Assembly (NCBI RefSeq): GCF_001297125.1
Contig: NZ_LHPC01000008.1
Span: 1-54,409, forward strand
Direction: 5' to 3'
From: Pseudomonas sp. RIT-PI-q
Lineage (GTDB): Bacteria; Pseudomonadota; Gammaproteobacteria; Pseudomonadales; Pseudomonadaceae
DNA length: 54,409 bases
This document shows positions 34,438 through 45,999 of this stretch, piece by piece. Each line of letters opens with the position of its first letter. Positions within the stretch are counted from its first letter, which is position 1. The translations under genes were made by a program, and so were the position numbers. Under the pieces are notes generated by a model, which had not been told where the DNA came from, did no database searches, and worked only from the letters and a program-made list of their open reading frames with translations.

Positions 34438-36342
34438 TTAAACCGACAGTTCAACCAGCAGCTTGTTGAGACGGCGCACGTACGCGGCCGGGTCTTTCAA
34501 GCTGTCGCCGGCCGCCAGGGCCGCCTGATCGAAGAGGATGTGCGACAGGTCGCCGAAGCGCTCGTCGCTCTGCTCGTTGTCGAGCTTCTCGATCAGCGGG
34601 TGAGCCGGGTTGAATTCGAAGATCGGCTTCGACTCCGGAACCTTCTGCCCGCTGGCTTCGAGGATCTGACGCATCTGCATGCCCAGGTCCTGCTCGCCGA
34701 TGGCCAGAATCGCCGGGGAGTCGGTCAGACGGTGAGAAACCCGTACTTCAGCGACGGAATCGCCCAGTGCGGTTTTCAGACGCTCAACCAAACCTTCTTT
34801 CGACTTGGCGACTTCTTCCGCAGCCTTCTTGTCTTCTTCCGAATCCAGGTTGCCCAGGTCCAGGTCACCGCGCGCCACGTCGACAAAGCTCTTGCCGTCG
34901 AAGTCGCTGAGGTAGCTCATCAGCCACTCGTCGATGCGGTCGGTCAGCAGCAGCACTTCGATGCCTTTCTTGCGGAAGACTTCCAGGTGCGGGCTGTTTT
35001 TGACTTGCGCGTAGGTTTCGCCGGTCAGGTAGTAGATCTTGTCCTGACCTTCCTTGGCGCGTGCCAGGTATTCGGCCAACGCAACCACTTGCTCGCCTTC
35101 TTCGCCCTGAGTGGAGGCGAAACGCAGCAGGCCAGCGATTTTCTCTTTGTTGGCGAAGTCTTCTGCCGGGCCTTCTTTCATGACCTGGCCAAAGTTCTTC
35201 CAGAAGCTCTTGTATTGCTCAGGCTCGTTCTTCGCCAGTTTTTCCAGCATGTCCAGAACGCGCTTGGTCAGCGCCGACTTCATCGAGTCAATGATCGGGT
35301 CTTTCTGCAGGATTTCCCGCGACACGTTCAGCGACAGGTCATTGGAATCGACCACGCCTTTGATGAAACGTAGGTACAGCGGCAGGAACGACTCAGCCTG
35401 ATCCATGACAAACACACGCTGTACGTACAGCTTCAGGCCTTTCGGCGCTTCACGCTGGTACAGATCGAACGGAGCACGGGCCGGCACATAAAGCAGCGAG
35501 CTGTATTCGAGCTTGCCTTCGACCTTGTTGTGGCTCCAGCTCAGCGGGTTCTCGAAATCGTGAGCGACGTGTTTGTAGAACTCCTGGTATTCCTCGTCCT
35601 TGATCTCGGTGCGAGGACGGGTCCACAGCGCGCTGGCGCGGTTGACGGTTTCCCATTCAACGGCTGGCTTTTCTTCGCCTTCAGCGGCTGCCACTTCTTT
35701 CGGCAACTCGATCGGCAAAGCGATGTGGTCGGAGTATTTCTTGATGATGTTGCGCAGACGCCAGCCATCGGCGAACTCGTCCTCACCGGATTTCAGGTGC
35801 AGGACGATGCGCGTGCCGCGCTCGGCTTTCTCAACGGTAGCGACTTCAAAGTCGCCTTCACCCTTGGACGACCAGTGCACGCCTTCGCTGGCTGCAGCAC
35901 CGGCACGGCGGCTGAACACGTCGACTTTATCGGCGACGATGAATGCAGAGTAGAAACCCACACCGAACTGACCGATCAGGTGCGAATCTTTTTTCTGATC
36001 GCCAGACAGGTGTTTCATGAAGTCTGCAGTGCCGGACTTGGCGATTGTGCCCAAATGGGTGATCGCATCTTCACGGCTCATGCCGATGCCGTTGTCTTCG
36101 AGGGTGACGGTTTTAGCGTCCTTGTCGAAGCTCACACGGATTTTCAGTTCGGCGCCGCCTTCCAGCAGTTCAGGCTTGGACAGGGCTTCGAAACGTAATT
36201 TGTCGACAGCGTCAGAGGCGTTCGAGATCAATTCGCGAAGGAAAATTTCCTTGTTGGAATACAGCGAATGGATCATGAGGTGCAGCAGTTGCTTCACCTC
36301 GGTCTGGAAGCCCAGGGTTTCCTTTTGAGTTTCCACACTCAT
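34438..36342 (-). CDS. htpG: Molecular chaperone HtpG (bacterial Hsp90)
   Basis: ATP-dependent cytosolic chaperone of 634 residues. The GHKL ATPase domain has [28 protein letters not shown], and [18 protein letters not shown]. The middle domain includes [20 protein letters not shown], and the C-terminal dimerisation domain ends [10 protein letters not shown]. The start at 36342 ([10 protein letters not shown]) agrees with the known Pseudomonas protein length. An in-frame ATG at 36348 and TTG at 36351 are also possible. It follows the two PaaI-type genes by 80 bases. Confidence 0.96.
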   Translation of the reverse strand: MSVETQKETLGFQTEVKQLLHLMIHSLYSNKEIFLRELISNASDAVDKLRFEALSKPELLEGGAELKIRVSFDKDAKTVTLEDNGIGMSREDAITHLGTIAKSGTADFMKHLSGDQKKDSHLIGQFGVGFYSAFIVADKVDVFSRRAGAAASEGVHWSSKGEGDFEVATVEKAERGTRIVLHLKSGEDEFADGWRLRNIIKKYSDHIALPIELPKEVAAAEGEEKPAVEWETVNRASALWTRPRTEIKDEEYQEFYKHVAHDFENPLSWSHNKVEGKLEYSSLLYVPARAPFDLYQREAPKGLKLYVQRVFVMDQAESFLPLYLRFIKGVVDSNDLSLNVSREILQKDPIIDSMKSALTKRVLDMLEKLAKNEPEQYKSFWKNFGQVMKEGPAEDFANKEKIAGLLRFASTQGEEGEQVVALAEYLARAKEGQDKIYYLTGETYAQVKNSPHLEVFRKKGIEVLLLTDRIDEWLMSYLSDFDGKSFVDVARGDLDLGNLDSEEDKKAAEEVAKSKEGLVERLKTALGDSVAEVRVSHRLTDSPAILAIGEQDLGMQMRQILEASGQKVPESKPIFEFNPAHPLIEKLDNEQSDERFGDLSHILFDQAALAAGDSLKDPAAYVRRLNKLLVELSV

Positions 36343-36422
36343 GGTCATCAAACTCCAATCAGATGGCTAAGCCGCGACCTTGAGGGTCGGCGGCGGGATG
36401 TCATCAAAGTTGGGGGCTGAGT

Positions 36423-36872
36423 TCAGGATTTCAAGGGCTCTTCGATTTTGAAATGCGCGCGGGCCGTGGCAATCGGCTCGGCTTCGGTGCTTTGCCAGGC
36501 GGTAATCGCAACGTTGGCGACCCGTCGCCCCTGCCGGCACACCTGACATCTGGCCCAAGTATCGCGAAACTGCCCGGCGCGCAGGTAGTCAAGGGAGAAA
36601 TCGATGATCTTCGGCACGCCCGGTGAACCGGTGAAAACCAGCAGGTGCAGGGCGGCGGACAGCTCCATGAACCCGGCAATCACGCCGCCATGGATCGCCG
36701 GCAATAAAGGGTTACCAATGTTGTCCTTGTTCGCCGGCAGCCGAAACAGCAATTCATCCCCGACTCGTGAACACTCGACACCGATCAGCTTGGCATAGGG
36801 AATCAGGTGCAGCAGCGAGGCGTAGTCCCCTTGTTCATGGGCCTGCTGCAGTTGTTCCTTGAAGTCACTCAT
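36423..36872 (-). CDS. PaaI-family hotdog thioesterase (second of a pair)
   Basis: Hotdog-fold acyl-CoA thioesterase, 149 residues. The conserved helix region is NPLLPAIHGGVIAGFMELSAALHLLVF, and the second strand is KIIDFSLDYLRAG. The substrate is unknown. Its ATG overlaps the upstream thioesterase stop as ATGA (36869-36872), so the two may assemble or act together. The frame is open upstream to 37031, but that segment is out-of-frame sequence of the neighbour. Confidence 0.85.
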   Translation of the reverse strand: MSDFKEQLQQAHEQGDYASLLHLIPYAKLIGVECSRVGDELLFRLPANKDNIGNPLLPAIHGGVIAGFMELSAALHLLVFTGSPGVPKIIDFSLDYLRAGQFRDTWARCQVCRQGRRVANVAITAWQSTEAEPIATARAHFKIEEPLKS

Positions 36873-37345
36873 TTCGTACCTCCGGCAATGACGCCACCAA
36901 AGCCTTTGGTGCCTTTGATGCCCTTGCCCATGCGCATGAAGGTGCCCACCACATGAGCAATCGGTTGCTCGGGGTCGTCTTGATAGGCAAAACCGCGCGC
37001 GAAAATTACATCGGTAGTGACCCGATAGCACTGGGCGAATCCGTAGACATCCTTATGGGGCTCGGCCGCATGCATGTAATCGATGCGCAGGTCGAGGGTC
37101 GGGCAGACTTCGAACTCGGGCAGCACGCACAAGGTTGCCATGCCACAGGCGGTGTCCATCAGTGAGGTCAGGGCGCCGCCGTGGATGACGCCGGTTTGCG
37201 GGTTGCCGACGATCTGCGGGCTGTACGGGAGAATCACCGTCAAGCCCTCGCTATTGGCACTATGGACTCGCAGCCCAAGTACCTGACAATGTCGCAGCGC
37301 CGACAGGAATCGCGTCGCACGCTCAAAAACGGGGTTTTCGGCCAT
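36869..37345 (-). CDS. PaaI-family hotdog thioesterase (first of a pair)
   Basis: Hotdog-fold protein of 158 residues. GVIHGGALTSLMDTACGMATL holds the HGG motif with a catalytic Asp, and CPTLDLRIDYMHAAEP is the second conserved part. This is the more canonical of the two. The pair lies upstream of htpG and divergent from the small lipoprotein gene. Tight overlap with a divergent second paralogue suggests a heteromeric enzyme, which is inference. Confidence 0.88.
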   Translation of the reverse strand: MAENPVFERATRFLSALRHCQVLGLRVHSANSEGLTVILPYSPQIVGNPQTGVIHGGALTSLMDTACGMATLCVLPEFEVCPTLDLRIDYMHAAEPHKDVYGFAQCYRVTTDVIFARGFAYQDDPEQPIAHVVGTFMRMGKGIKGTKGFGGVIAGGTK

Positions 37346-37503
37346 TTGATTACAACTCTTCTTAGTGTCCGGTCAAAGCAGCAGGCGAAATGACAAAAGT
37401 TCCGCCCTAAAACAAACTTATATATCTGAACGAATTGAGGAACTTAACGCTGTGGGCTGTGCTCGAAAGGCCAGTAGATATTTTCCATAAGGAGAAACAC
37501 CCC

Positions 37504-37737
37504 ATGCGTAAGACTTTAGCTATTGCCTTGATGTTGACCGCTTCCCTCGGTCTCGCTGCCTGCGATAAAAAATCCGAGGACAAAGCTCAAGAAGCTGACA
37601 AACATGCTGAGCAAGCTCAGCAAGACATGAGCAAAGCTCAGGATAAAGTGAACGACGCTGCGAAAGAAAACGCCGAAGCTGCCAAAGCTCAGGCTGAATC
37701 GAACGAAGCCGCCGCAAAAGAAGCACCTAAAAACTAA
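37504..37737 (+). CDS. Small alanine- and lysine-rich lipoprotein
   Basis: Lipoprotein of 77 residues with lipobox Cys20 (ASLGLAAC). The mature part (DKKSEDKAQEADKHAEQAQQ...) is a single Ala/Lys/Glu/Gln-rich helix with heptad-like spacing, as in Lpp-like or stress-induced lipoproteins. GGAG precedes the ATG. It ends with a strong terminator. The function is unknown; a cell envelope structural role is possible. Confidence 0.85.
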   Translation: MRKTLAIALMLTASLGLAACDKKSEDKAQEADKHAEQAQQDMSKAQDKVNDAAKENAEAAKAQAESNEAAAKEAPKN

Positions 37738-37755
37738 AACAGTTTTTAGCGTGAT

Positions 37756-37797
37756 AAAGAAAACCCGCCAAGTGCGGGTTTTCTTTTGCCTGCGGTT
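37756..37797. terminator. Intrinsic terminator of the small lipoprotein gene
   Basis: AAAGAAAACCCGC pairs with GCGGGTTTTCTTT around a 5-base loop. The T-rich right arm supplies the U-tract. Its symmetric A/T flanks could also serve the converging MAPEG gene. Confidence 0.9.
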
Positions 37798-37816
37798 TGT
37801 GTTTGTAGTGCAATCG

Positions 37817-38218
37817 CTACAGCAAAATAGTTCTAAAAGTCGGACTAATCATCAACAGCAACGAACACACTAGTCCGATGAACCACACCAGACTGCGTTG
37901 CCAGGCCAGATCGCCCCAATAACACAGCAAGTAGATAATTCGCGTAATCACGAAGATGATGGCCAGCGTATCGATCAGCCATCCCGCCGTCTGCGTGGTG
38001 TGCGCCATCAACACCCCCACCGCAAACAATATAAACGCCTCGAAACAGTTCTGATGCGCCGCCAGCGCACGGGCACCGAAGCCCGTCAATTGCGCCTGTT
38101 GCTGACGCGGCAGGTGATTGTTGTAACCGCCCTGCTCGTTCATCGCCTTGGCCACTGGAATTTTTGCCACAAAAATCAGCAAGGCACTGATAAACACACA
38201 CCAGAACGGAATACTCAT
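37817..38218 (-). CDS. MAPEG family membrane protein
   Basis: Inner-membrane protein of 133 residues with four hydrophobic helices. The MAPEG signature is around GARALAAHQNCFEAFILFAVGV. Eukaryotic relatives are glutathione-dependent enzymes; the bacterial role is unclear. The ATG at 38218 shares its A with the DUF599 stop (TGATG), so the two genes are coupled; a TTG at 38221 is also in frame but unlikely. Confidence 0.88.
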   Translation of the reverse strand: MSIPFWCVFISALLIFVAKIPVAKAMNEQGGYNNHLPRQQQAQLTGFGARALAAHQNCFEAFILFAVGVLMAHTTQTAGWLIDTLAIIFVITRIIYLLCYWGDLAWQRSLVWFIGLVCSLLLMISPTFRTILL

Positions 38219-38955
38219 CAAGCGGCCTCTTTGTTCGCCTCGGGCAATGGCGCCTCTGTAGGGGTATAGACCATCACGTCGAGAACGTCGGAATGAAACT
38301 CGCGGCGGTACAACACCAGCACCACGCCGGTACTCATCAACATGAACAACCAGGGGCTGACAAACCAGGCGAGCATGGTCATGCCGAAGTAGTAAGAACG
38401 CAGGCCGAAGTTGAACTGGTTGGCCGCCATGGAGATCACCCGCGCCGCGCGGGCCGCAAACGCTTTACGCTCCTGCTCGGAAACATGGCGCTCGCCGACC
38501 ATCGGCGCCGAGCCGACCAGAATCGCCGCAAAGTTGTACTGACGCATGCACCAACTGAACGTAAAGAACGCATAGACAAACACCAGCGCCAGGCACAGCA
38601 ACTTGATTTCGGACATCCCTTGCGACGCCTGTTGCACCATCGGAATGTCTGCCAGCAACGAGACTGCCCTCTCGGAGGCACCTAGCACGGTCAGGATACC
38701 GGCCAGGATAATCAGGGTGCTGGAGGCGAAGAACGAGGCGTTGCGCTCCAGGTTACCGATCACGCTGGCATCGGCGATACGGTTGTCGCGCAGCAGCATG
38801 CGGCGCATCCAGTCTTCGCGATACAGGTGCAGCACACTGGCCAGGCACGCGGTGTCGCGGCCTTTCCACGTGGCATATCGGGTGTAGCCGCCCCAGCAAA
38901 TGGCGAACCAGAGCGCGGCGAGGATGTGGATCAGGTTGGCGTGGATGAACGACAT
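38218..38955 (-). CDS. DUF599 family inner-membrane protein
   Basis: Membrane protein of 245 residues with about four to five helices. The DUF599 pattern is visible in NRIADASVIGNLERNASFFASSTLIILAGILTVL and AANQFNFGLRSYYFGMTMLAWFVSPWLFM. The function is unknown. It is upstream of and one base overlapping the MAPEG gene, an arrangement that suggests a two-gene operon. Confidence 0.85.
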   Translation of the reverse strand: MSFIHANLIHILAALWFAICWGGYTRYATWKGRDTACLASVLHLYREDWMRRMLLRDNRIADASVIGNLERNASFFASSTLIILAGILTVLGASERAVSLLADIPMVQQASQGMSEIKLLCLALVFVYAFFTFSWCMRQYNFAAILVGSAPMVGERHVSEQERKAFAARAARVISMAANQFNFGLRSYYFGMTMLAWFVSPWLFMLMSTGVVLVLYRREFHSDVLDVMVYTPTEAPLPEANKEAA

Positions 38956-38989
38956 GCAATTCCCTGTGAGACATTGGCGACGGTAAACC

Positions 38990-39081
38990 TGTAGGAGCGA
39001 GGCTTGCCCGCGAAAGCGATGTCAGATCCGACGAATCTATCGACAGATAGGCAGCCTTCGCGGGCAAGCCTCGCTCCTACA
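38990..39081. repeat. REP doublet between DUF599 and brnQ genes
   Basis: TGTAGGAGCGAGGCTTGCCC (from 38990) is inverted as GGGCAAGCCTCGCTCCTACA (to 39081). Confidence 0.85.
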
Positions 39082-39131
39082 GGTAGTGCTTCGACGTTAG
39101 CTCACAAAAAAAGACACCGCATCACGCCCAT

Positions 39132-39168
39132 AAAAAATGCCCCGTATCGATTGATACGGGGCATTTCT
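39132..39168 (-). terminator. Intrinsic terminator of brnQ
   Basis: On the minus strand ATGCCCCGTATC pairs with GATACGGGGCAT and is followed by TTTTTT. It lies about 40 bases after the brnQ stop. Confidence 0.9.
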
Positions 39169-39206
39169 GTTCGCTGCTCAGGCCCGCTTGTGGCGGGCCG
39201 TAAAGC

Positions 39207-40520
39207 TTATGCGAGCGCTTCGGCGCGCTTGCCCAGCAGGCGATCGCAGACCACGAAGACCACCAGGGTCATCACCGACGGCACCAACCACGCCAGACCT
39301 TGCTCGCTCAGCGGCAAGTGAGCCAGTTGCGTCGGCATCCAGTCTGCCAGACCTGCACCCTTGAGCGCGTCGATCAGACCGAAAATGAACGACACCAGCA
39401 TCACCGGACCGACGATGCGACCCTGTTCATGCCAGAAGTCCTTGCAGAAGCTCAGCGCTACCAGGGCGATGCACGGCGGGTAGATTGCAGTCAGGACCGG
39501 AATCGAGAACGCAATCAGCTTGGTGAGGCCCAGGTTGGACACCAGCAGAGAGAACGCAGCCAGGATGATGACCAAGGTCTTGTAGGACAGTGGCAGCACA
39601 CGGCTGAAATACTCGGCGCAGGCGCAGGTCAGACCGACCGCCGTCACCAGGCAGGCCAGGGAGATCAGCACCGCCAGAAAACCACTGCCCAGCGAGCCGA
39701 AGGTGTGCTGCACGTAGGCGTGCAATACCGCCGCGCCGTTGGTTGCACCGGCGGCCACTTCATGGCTGCCCGAGCCCAGACGGAACAAGCTGACGTACAC
39801 CAGCGCCAGGCCCACGCCGGCAATCAGCCCGGCGATGATCGCGTAACGAGTGATCAGTACCGGCGACTCGACACCGCGCGAGCGGATGGCATTGACGATG
39901 ACAATGCCGAACACCAGTGCACCGAGGGTATCCATGGTCAGGTAACCATTGATGAAGCCTTGGGAGAACGGTGCCGCCACATACTCGGGCGTGGCCACGC
40001 CGACGTCACCGGCCGGCAAGGCGAACGCTGCGATACCGAGAGCGGCCAGGGCGATGATCTTCAGCGGGGCGAGGAAACGTCCTACGGTATCCAGCAGACG
40101 GCCCGGATAGAGCGAGATGAAGAACACCAGCAGGAAGTACACCGAGCTATAGAGGAACAACGCCAGCGGGCTTTCGCCGGTCAGCGGCGCCAGGCCCACT
40201 CCGAACGATACGGTCGCGGTGCGCGGCGTCGCGAACAGCGGGCCGACAGCGAGGTAGCACGCGGCGGCCAGCAAGCCTCCGGCGACTTTGCCGATCGGGC
40301 TGCTCAAGGCATCCATCGCGCCGCCGACCTTGGCCAGCGCAACAACGGTGATCACCGGCAGACCGACCGCCGTGATCAGGAAGCCCAGCGCCGCCATCCA
40401 GACATGAGGCCCGGACTGCAAACCGACGATAGGCGGGAAGATGATGTTGCCAGCCCCGACAAACAGGGCAAACGTCATAAAACCAAGTGCCAGGATGTCC
40501 TGGCCTTTCAACACTTTCAT
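39207..40520 (-). CDS. brnQ: Branched-chain amino acid transport system II carrier (BrnQ)
   Basis: Inner-membrane symporter of 437 residues with about 12 helices, importing leucine, isoleucine and valine with sodium or proton. The family N-terminus [29 protein letters not shown] and the segment [19 protein letters not shown] are clear. It stands alone between the REP doublets and has its own terminator. An inverted repeat in its leader (40561-40583) may act in regulation. Confidence 0.93.
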   Translation of the reverse strand: MKVLKGQDILALGFMTFALFVGAGNIIFPPIVGLQSGPHVWMAALGFLITAVGLPVITVVALAKVGGAMDALSSPIGKVAGGLLAAACYLAVGPLFATPRTATVSFGVGLAPLTGESPLALFLYSSVYFLLVFFISLYPGRLLDTVGRFLAPLKIIALAALGIAAFALPAGDVGVATPEYVAAPFSQGFINGYLTMDTLGALVFGIVIVNAIRSRGVESPVLITRYAIIAGLIAGVGLALVYVSLFRLGSGSHEVAAGATNGAAVLHAYVQHTFGSLGSGFLAVLISLACLVTAVGLTCACAEYFSRVLPLSYKTLVIILAAFSLLVSNLGLTKLIAFSIPVLTAIYPPCIALVALSFCKDFWHEQGRIVGPVMLVSFIFGLIDALKGAGLADWMPTQLAHLPLSEQGLAWLVPSVMTLVVFVVCDRLLGKRAEALA

Positions 40521-40560
40521 TAAGGAAATACCACACTACTGAATCGGAATTTAGAGAGGG

Positions 40561-40583
40561 ATTTCCCTATGGGTGAGGGAAAT
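40561..40583. promoter_or_regulatory. Inverted repeat in the brnQ leader
   Basis: ATTTCCCT (40561-40568) and AGGGAAAT (40576-40583) flank 7 bases, about 40 bases upstream of the brnQ start. It could be an operator or leader hairpin; no regulator is identified. Confidence 0.35.
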
Positions 40584-40766
40584 GCTGTCGGTCCGTATAG
40601 GACTGACCCGTTTAGCGCGTAGCAACCTTGTGGGCTGCGGACGCAAAAATGGCGGCTAGCCTAACGAATTTGGGCGGAAAACGCACTGTTAGGGGGCGAA
40701 CTATCCGATCTGCGACATTTTTGTGTCGCGTTTTTGCATGTAAAGGGTGGATGTCTGTAAGAACGC

Positions 40767-40851
40767 CTTCGCGGGCAAGCCTCGCTCCTACAGGTTATTC
40801 GCCATACGTGTGGGCGCCGTAAATCTGTAGGAGCGAGGCTTGCCCGCGAAG
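40767..40851. repeat. REP doublet between brnQ and sucD genes
   Basis: GCGGGCAAGCCTCGCTCCTACA (40771-40792) and its inverted partner TGTAGGAGCGAGGCTTGCCC (from 40826). It is the main content of the 436-base gap, which also holds the brnQ promoter region at the left and the sucD terminator at the right. Confidence 0.85.
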
Positions 40852-40886
40852 AGGCCCGCACGACCAACACAAACCCCGGAAACGAC

Positions 40887-40930
40887 AAAGGCCACCCGAA
40901 GGTGGCCTTTGTTTAAGGTGGCCTTTGTTT
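40887..40930 (-). terminator. Terminator of the sucCD unit with duplicated arm
   Basis: On the minus strand, AAAGGCCACC-TTCG-GGTGGCCTTT is a classic stable hairpin. One arm is repeated: AAGGTGGCCTTTGTTT occurs at 40899-40914 and again at 40915-40930, so the nascent RNA could pair in two ways. Confidence 0.85.
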
Positions 40931-40956
40931 GGTGAAGCGTCAGTTAAGCGCGAGGC

Positions 40957-41838
40957 TTACTTGATCGCCCAACCGGTCAGCTCGGACAAAGCCTTGCCGA
41001 TGTCTGCCAGCGAACGCACGGTTTTAACGCCTGCGTCTTCCAGGGCAGCAAACTTCTCGTCTGCAGTGCCCTTGCCGCCAGAGATGATTGCGCCAGCATG
41101 GCCCATGCGCTTGCCCGCAGGGGCAGTCACACCAGCGATGTAGGAAACAACCGGCTTGGTCACGTGTGCCTTGATGTAGGCAGCCGCTTCTTCTTCAGCC
41201 GAACCGCCGATCTCACCGATCATGACGATCGCTTCGGTCTTCGGGTCTTCCTGGAACAGCTTCAGGATGTCGATGAAGTTCGAGCCTGGGATCGGGTCAC
41301 CGCCGATGCCGACGCAAGTCGACTGACCGAAACCGGCGTCAGTGGTCTGCTTAACAGCTTCGTAGGTCAGGGTGCCGGAACGGGAAACGATACCGACCTT
41401 GCCTGGCAAGTGAATGTGACCTGGCATGATGCCGATCTTGCATTCGCCTGGAGTGATCACGCCTGGGCAGTTAGGACCGATCAGGACTACGCCCAGCTCG
41501 TCGCACTTGACCTTGGCATCCAGCATGTCCAGGGTAGGAATGCCTTCAGTGATGCAAACGATCAGCTTGATGCCGCCGAAGGCTGCTTCCAGGATGGAGT
41601 CCTTGCAGAAAGGAGCTGGAACGTAGATCACGCTGGCGGTGGCGCCAGTGGCAGCTACAGCATCTTTCACGGTGTTGAAAACTGGCAGACCCAGGTGCTC
41701 GGTGCCGCCTTTGCCCGGAGTAACGCCACCGACCATCTTGGTGCCGTATTCGATGGCTTGCTGGGTGTGGAAACTACCTTGCGAACCGGTAATACCCTGG
41801 CAGATAACTTTGGTGTCTTTATTGATCAGGACGCTCAT
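40957..41838 (-). CDS. sucD: Succinate-CoA ligase, alpha subunit
   Basis: Subunit of 293 residues. The start [21 protein letters not shown] contains the CoA-binding site; the phosphohistidine is in [15 protein letters not shown]. With SucC it makes succinate and ATP (or GTP) from succinyl-CoA. Its ATG shares a base with the sucC stop (TAATG). It is the last gene of the TCA block on this strand. Confidence 0.97.
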   Translation of the reverse strand: MSVLINKDTKVICQGITGSQGSFHTQQAIEYGTKMVGGVTPGKGGTEHLGLPVFNTVKDAVAATGATASVIYVPAPFCKDSILEAAFGGIKLIVCITEGIPTLDMLDAKVKCDELGVVLIGPNCPGVITPGECKIGIMPGHIHLPGKVGIVSRSGTLTYEAVKQTTDAGFGQSTCVGIGGDPIPGSNFIDILKLFQEDPKTEAIVMIGEIGGSAEEEAAAYIKAHVTKPVVSYIAGVTAPAGKRMGHAGAIISGGKGTADEKFAALEDAGVKTVRSLADIGKALSELTGWAIK

Positions 41839-43004
41839 TACTTGCCCTCCGCAGCTTTAACAACTTGTTGAGCAGCGTCGGTCAGGCTGGTAGCAGCGAT
41901 GATGTTCAAACCGCTTTCTGCCAGTACTTTAGCGCCCAGCTCAGCGTTGTTGCCTTCAAGGCGAACAACAACCGGGATTTTCACGCCGACTTCTTTCACA
42001 GCGCCGATGATGCCTTCGGCAATCATGTCGCAACGAACGATGCCGCCGAAGATGTTGACCAATACTGCAGCGACGTTAGTGTCGGACAGGATGATCTTGA
42101 ACGCTTCGGTAACGCGTTCTTTGGTAGCACCGCCGCCCACGTCGAGGAAGTTGGCTGGTTTGCCGCCATGCAGGTTGACGATGTCCATGGTGCCCATGGC
42201 CAGGCCAGCACCGTTGACCATGCAACCGATGTTGCCTTCCAGTGCTACGTAGTTCAGTTCGAACTTGGCAGCGTGCGCTTCGCGCGGATCGTCTTGCGAC
42301 GGATCGTGGAAAGTTTTCAGCTTAGGCTGACGGTACATGGCGTTGGCGTCGATGTTGATCTTGGCATCGAGGCAATGCAGATCGCCGTCAGCCTTGATCA
42401 CCAGCGGGTTCACTTCCAGCAGAGCCAGGTCGTGATCCTTGAACAGTTTGGCCAGACCTACGAAGATCTTGGCGAACTGAGCAACTTGCTTGCCTTCCAG
42501 ACCCAGCTGGAATGCCAGCTCGCGACCCTGGAATGGCTGAGCGCCAACCAGTGGATCGATAGTGGCCTTGAGGATTTTCTCAGGGGTGTCGTGAGCGATT
42601 TTCTCGATGTCCACGCCACCTTCGGTGGAAGCCATGAACACGATGCGACGGCTCGAACGGTCAACGACAGCGCCCAGGTACAGCTCTTTAGCGATATCAG
42701 TGCACGATTCAACCAGGATCTTGGTGACTGGCTGACCATTGGCATCAGTCTGGTAAGTCACCAGACGCTTGCCCAACCACTGTTGAGCGAATGCTTTGGC
42801 GTCTTCTTTGCTGCGAACCAGCTTGACGCCGCCCGCTTTACCGCGACCACCAGCGTGGACCTGGGCTTTGACAACCCACTCGGTGCCACCGATTTTGTCG
42901 CAAGCTTCTGCTGCTGCTTCCGGGGTGTCTACGGCGAAACCCTGGGATACTGGCAGGCCGTACTCAGCGAACAGCTGCTTACCCTGATACTCGTGAAGAT
43001 TCAT
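41838..43004 (-). CDS. sucC: Succinate-CoA ligase, beta subunit
   Basis: Subunit of 388 residues with an ATP-grasp nucleotide domain: [19 protein letters not shown], then [19 protein letters not shown]. The C-terminal [16 protein letters not shown] belongs to the ligase domain. It couples with SucD by the TAATG junction. The ribosome site is weak; the upstream gap to lpd is 196 bases with two hairpins. Confidence 0.97.
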   Translation of the reverse strand: MNLHEYQGKQLFAEYGLPVSQGFAVDTPEAAAEACDKIGGTEWVVKAQVHAGGRGKAGGVKLVRSKEDAKAFAQQWLGKRLVTYQTDANGQPVTKILVESCTDIAKELYLGAVVDRSSRRIVFMASTEGGVDIEKIAHDTPEKILKATIDPLVGAQPFQGRELAFQLGLEGKQVAQFAKIFVGLAKLFKDHDLALLEVNPLVIKADGDLHCLDAKINIDANAMYRQPKLKTFHDPSQDDPREAHAAKFELNYVALEGNIGCMVNGAGLAMGTMDIVNLHGGKPANFLDVGGGATKERVTEAFKIILSDTNVAAVLVNIFGGIVRCDMIAEGIIGAVKEVGVKIPVVVRLEGNNAELGAKVLAESGLNIIAATSLTDAAQQVVKAAEGK

Positions 43005-43080
43005 GCTTATTACCGTCTTCGTTAGGTACTGCGCATTCGGTGCTGCACTTGTTCAAGTGCCGCACCACCTGTGACTGCTG

Positions 43081-43168
43081 CTTGCGTAGCCTTTCCGGAC
43101 AACCGGTGCAACTACGCAAGACTGCGTCCAGCGGATATTCCGCGGTGAGTCTTGCATGCAAGGCTCAC
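43081..43168. repeat. Two hairpins in the lpd-sucC intergenic region
   Basis: CTTGCGTAG (43081-43089) and CTACGCAAG (43112-43120) form a perfect 9-base inverted repeat. A second palindrome, GTGAG-T-CTTGCATGCAAG-G-CTCAC, lies at 43145-43168. No U-tract follows, so they may serve as processing or stability sites rather than terminators. Confidence 0.7.
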
Positions 43169-43200
43169 GACGGGCCATTCCGCCGTGGTTTCTTATTGTC

Positions 43201-44637
<1,437 letters not shown>

Positions 44638-44654
44638 TCAAAAAATCCTCTTTT

Positions 44655-44733
44655 TTGCGGCAAGCTTGAAGCCGCAAGCTTCAAGCCACGCTGCCCTTTC
44701 GTGCAGCTTGTAGCTTGAAACCTGCGGCTGCTT
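44655..44733. repeat. Palindromic repeat between sucB and lpd
   Basis: GCTTGAAG-ccgcaag-CTTCAAGC (within 44663-44687) forms a hairpin, and GCAGCTTGTAGCTTGAAACC with CTGCGGCTGC continues the theme to the right. The sequence is unlike the GCGGGCTTGCCCGC class, so it is a second palindrome type. It occupies the 99-base gap between two operon genes. Confidence 0.7.
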
Positions 44734-44736
44734 CTA

Positions 44737-45957
44737 TCAGATATCCAGCAGCAAACGAGCCGGGTCTTCCAGCAGGTTCTTGATGGTAACCAGGAAGGTC
44801 ACAGCTTCTTTGCCATCGATCAGACGGTGATCGTAGGACAGAGCCAGGTACATCATCGGACGGATGACGACCTGACCGTTGATCGCCATAGGACGCTGCA
44901 GAATGTTGTGCATGCCCAGGATGGCCGCTTGCGGCGGGTTGACGATCGGCGTCGACATCATCGAACCGAAAGTACCACCGTTAGTGATGGTGAACGTGCC
45001 GCCGGTCATTTCGTCCATCGACAGTTTGCCGTCGCGAGCCTTCTTGCCGAAGGTGGCGATGCCGCCTTCGATTTCAGCCAGGCTCATCAGTTCGGCGTTA
45101 CGCAGAACCGGTACAACCAGGCCGCGGTCGCTGGAAACAGCAACACCGACGTCAGCGTAGCCGTGGTAAACGATGTCAGCTCCGTCGATCGAGGCGTTGA
45201 CAGCCGGGAAGCGTTTCAGCGCTTCGGTGGCCGCTTTCACGAAGAACGACATGAAGCCCAGGCGTACGCCGTTGTGGGACTTCTCGAACAGGTCCTTGTA
45301 CTTCGAACGCAGGGCCATGACTTCGGTCATGTCGACTTCGTTGAACGTGGTCAGCATCGCCATGTTCGATTGAGCTTCAACCAGACGCTCGGCAACCTTG
45401 GCGCGCAGACGGGTCATCGGAACGCGTTTTTCAACGCGGTCACCGGCAGAGAATACCGGAGCAGCGGCGGCAGGAGCAGCAGCCTTGGCAGGCGCGGCAG
45501 CCGGAGCGGCTTTCTTGGCAGCAACAGCCGCTACCACGTCTTCCTTGGTCACACGACCGCCTTTGCCAGTGCCGGCAACGGAAGCGATGTTGATACCGTT
45601 TTCTTCAGCCAGCTTGCGAGCAGCCGGTGCAGCAACAGGATCGTCTTCGCCTTCGGCAGCCGGAGCAGCCGCTTGCGCAGCAGCCGGAGCAGCGGCAGCC
45701 GCTGGAGCGGCAGCAGCGCCGCCCGCTTCGATGGAGCCCAGGACTTCGTCGGACAGAACGGTGTCGCCTTCGTTCTTGACGATAGCGCCCAGCACGCCGT
45801 CGGCGGTAGCCAACACTTCCAGCACAACCTTGTCGGTTTCGATGTCGACGATCAGGTCATCACGCTTGACGGCGTCGCCGGCTTTTTTGTGCCAGGTGGC
45901 AACGGTGCCATCGGCAACCGATTCCGGGAAAGTGGGGGCTTTGATTTCGATAGCCAT
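44737..45957 (-). CDS. sucB: Oxoglutarate dehydrogenase complex E2 (dihydrolipoyl succinyltransferase)
   Basis: Multi-domain enzyme of 406 residues. The N-terminal lipoyl domain has the modified Lys in [11 protein letters not shown]. Alanine/proline-rich linkers then flank the peripheral subunit-binding domain ([18 protein letters not shown]). The catalytic domain has its His in [13 protein letters not shown]. It forms the core of the complex with SucA and Lpd. AAGGA lies upstream of the ATG. The Ala-rich linker is long and repetitive. Confidence 0.97.
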   Translation of the reverse strand: MAIEIKAPTFPESVADGTVATWHKKAGDAVKRDDLIVDIETDKVVLEVLATADGVLGAIVKNEGDTVLSDEVLGSIEAGGAAAAPAAAAAPAAAQAAAPAAEGEDDPVAAPAARKLAEENGINIASVAGTGKGGRVTKEDVVAAVAAKKAAPAAAPAKAAAPAAAAPVFSAGDRVEKRVPMTRLRAKVAERLVEAQSNMAMLTTFNEVDMTEVMALRSKYKDLFEKSHNGVRLGFMSFFVKAATEALKRFPAVNASIDGADIVYHGYADVGVAVSSDRGLVVPVLRNAELMSLAEIEGGIATFGKKARDGKLSMDEMTGGTFTITNGGTFGSMMSTPIVNPPQAAILGMHNILQRPMAINGQVVIRPMMYLALSYDHRLIDGKEAVTFLVTIKNLLEDPARLLLDI

Positions 45958-45999
45958 TATCTGTGGGTCCTTAAATTCGGTTTCAGGTGCGCGAAGGCG

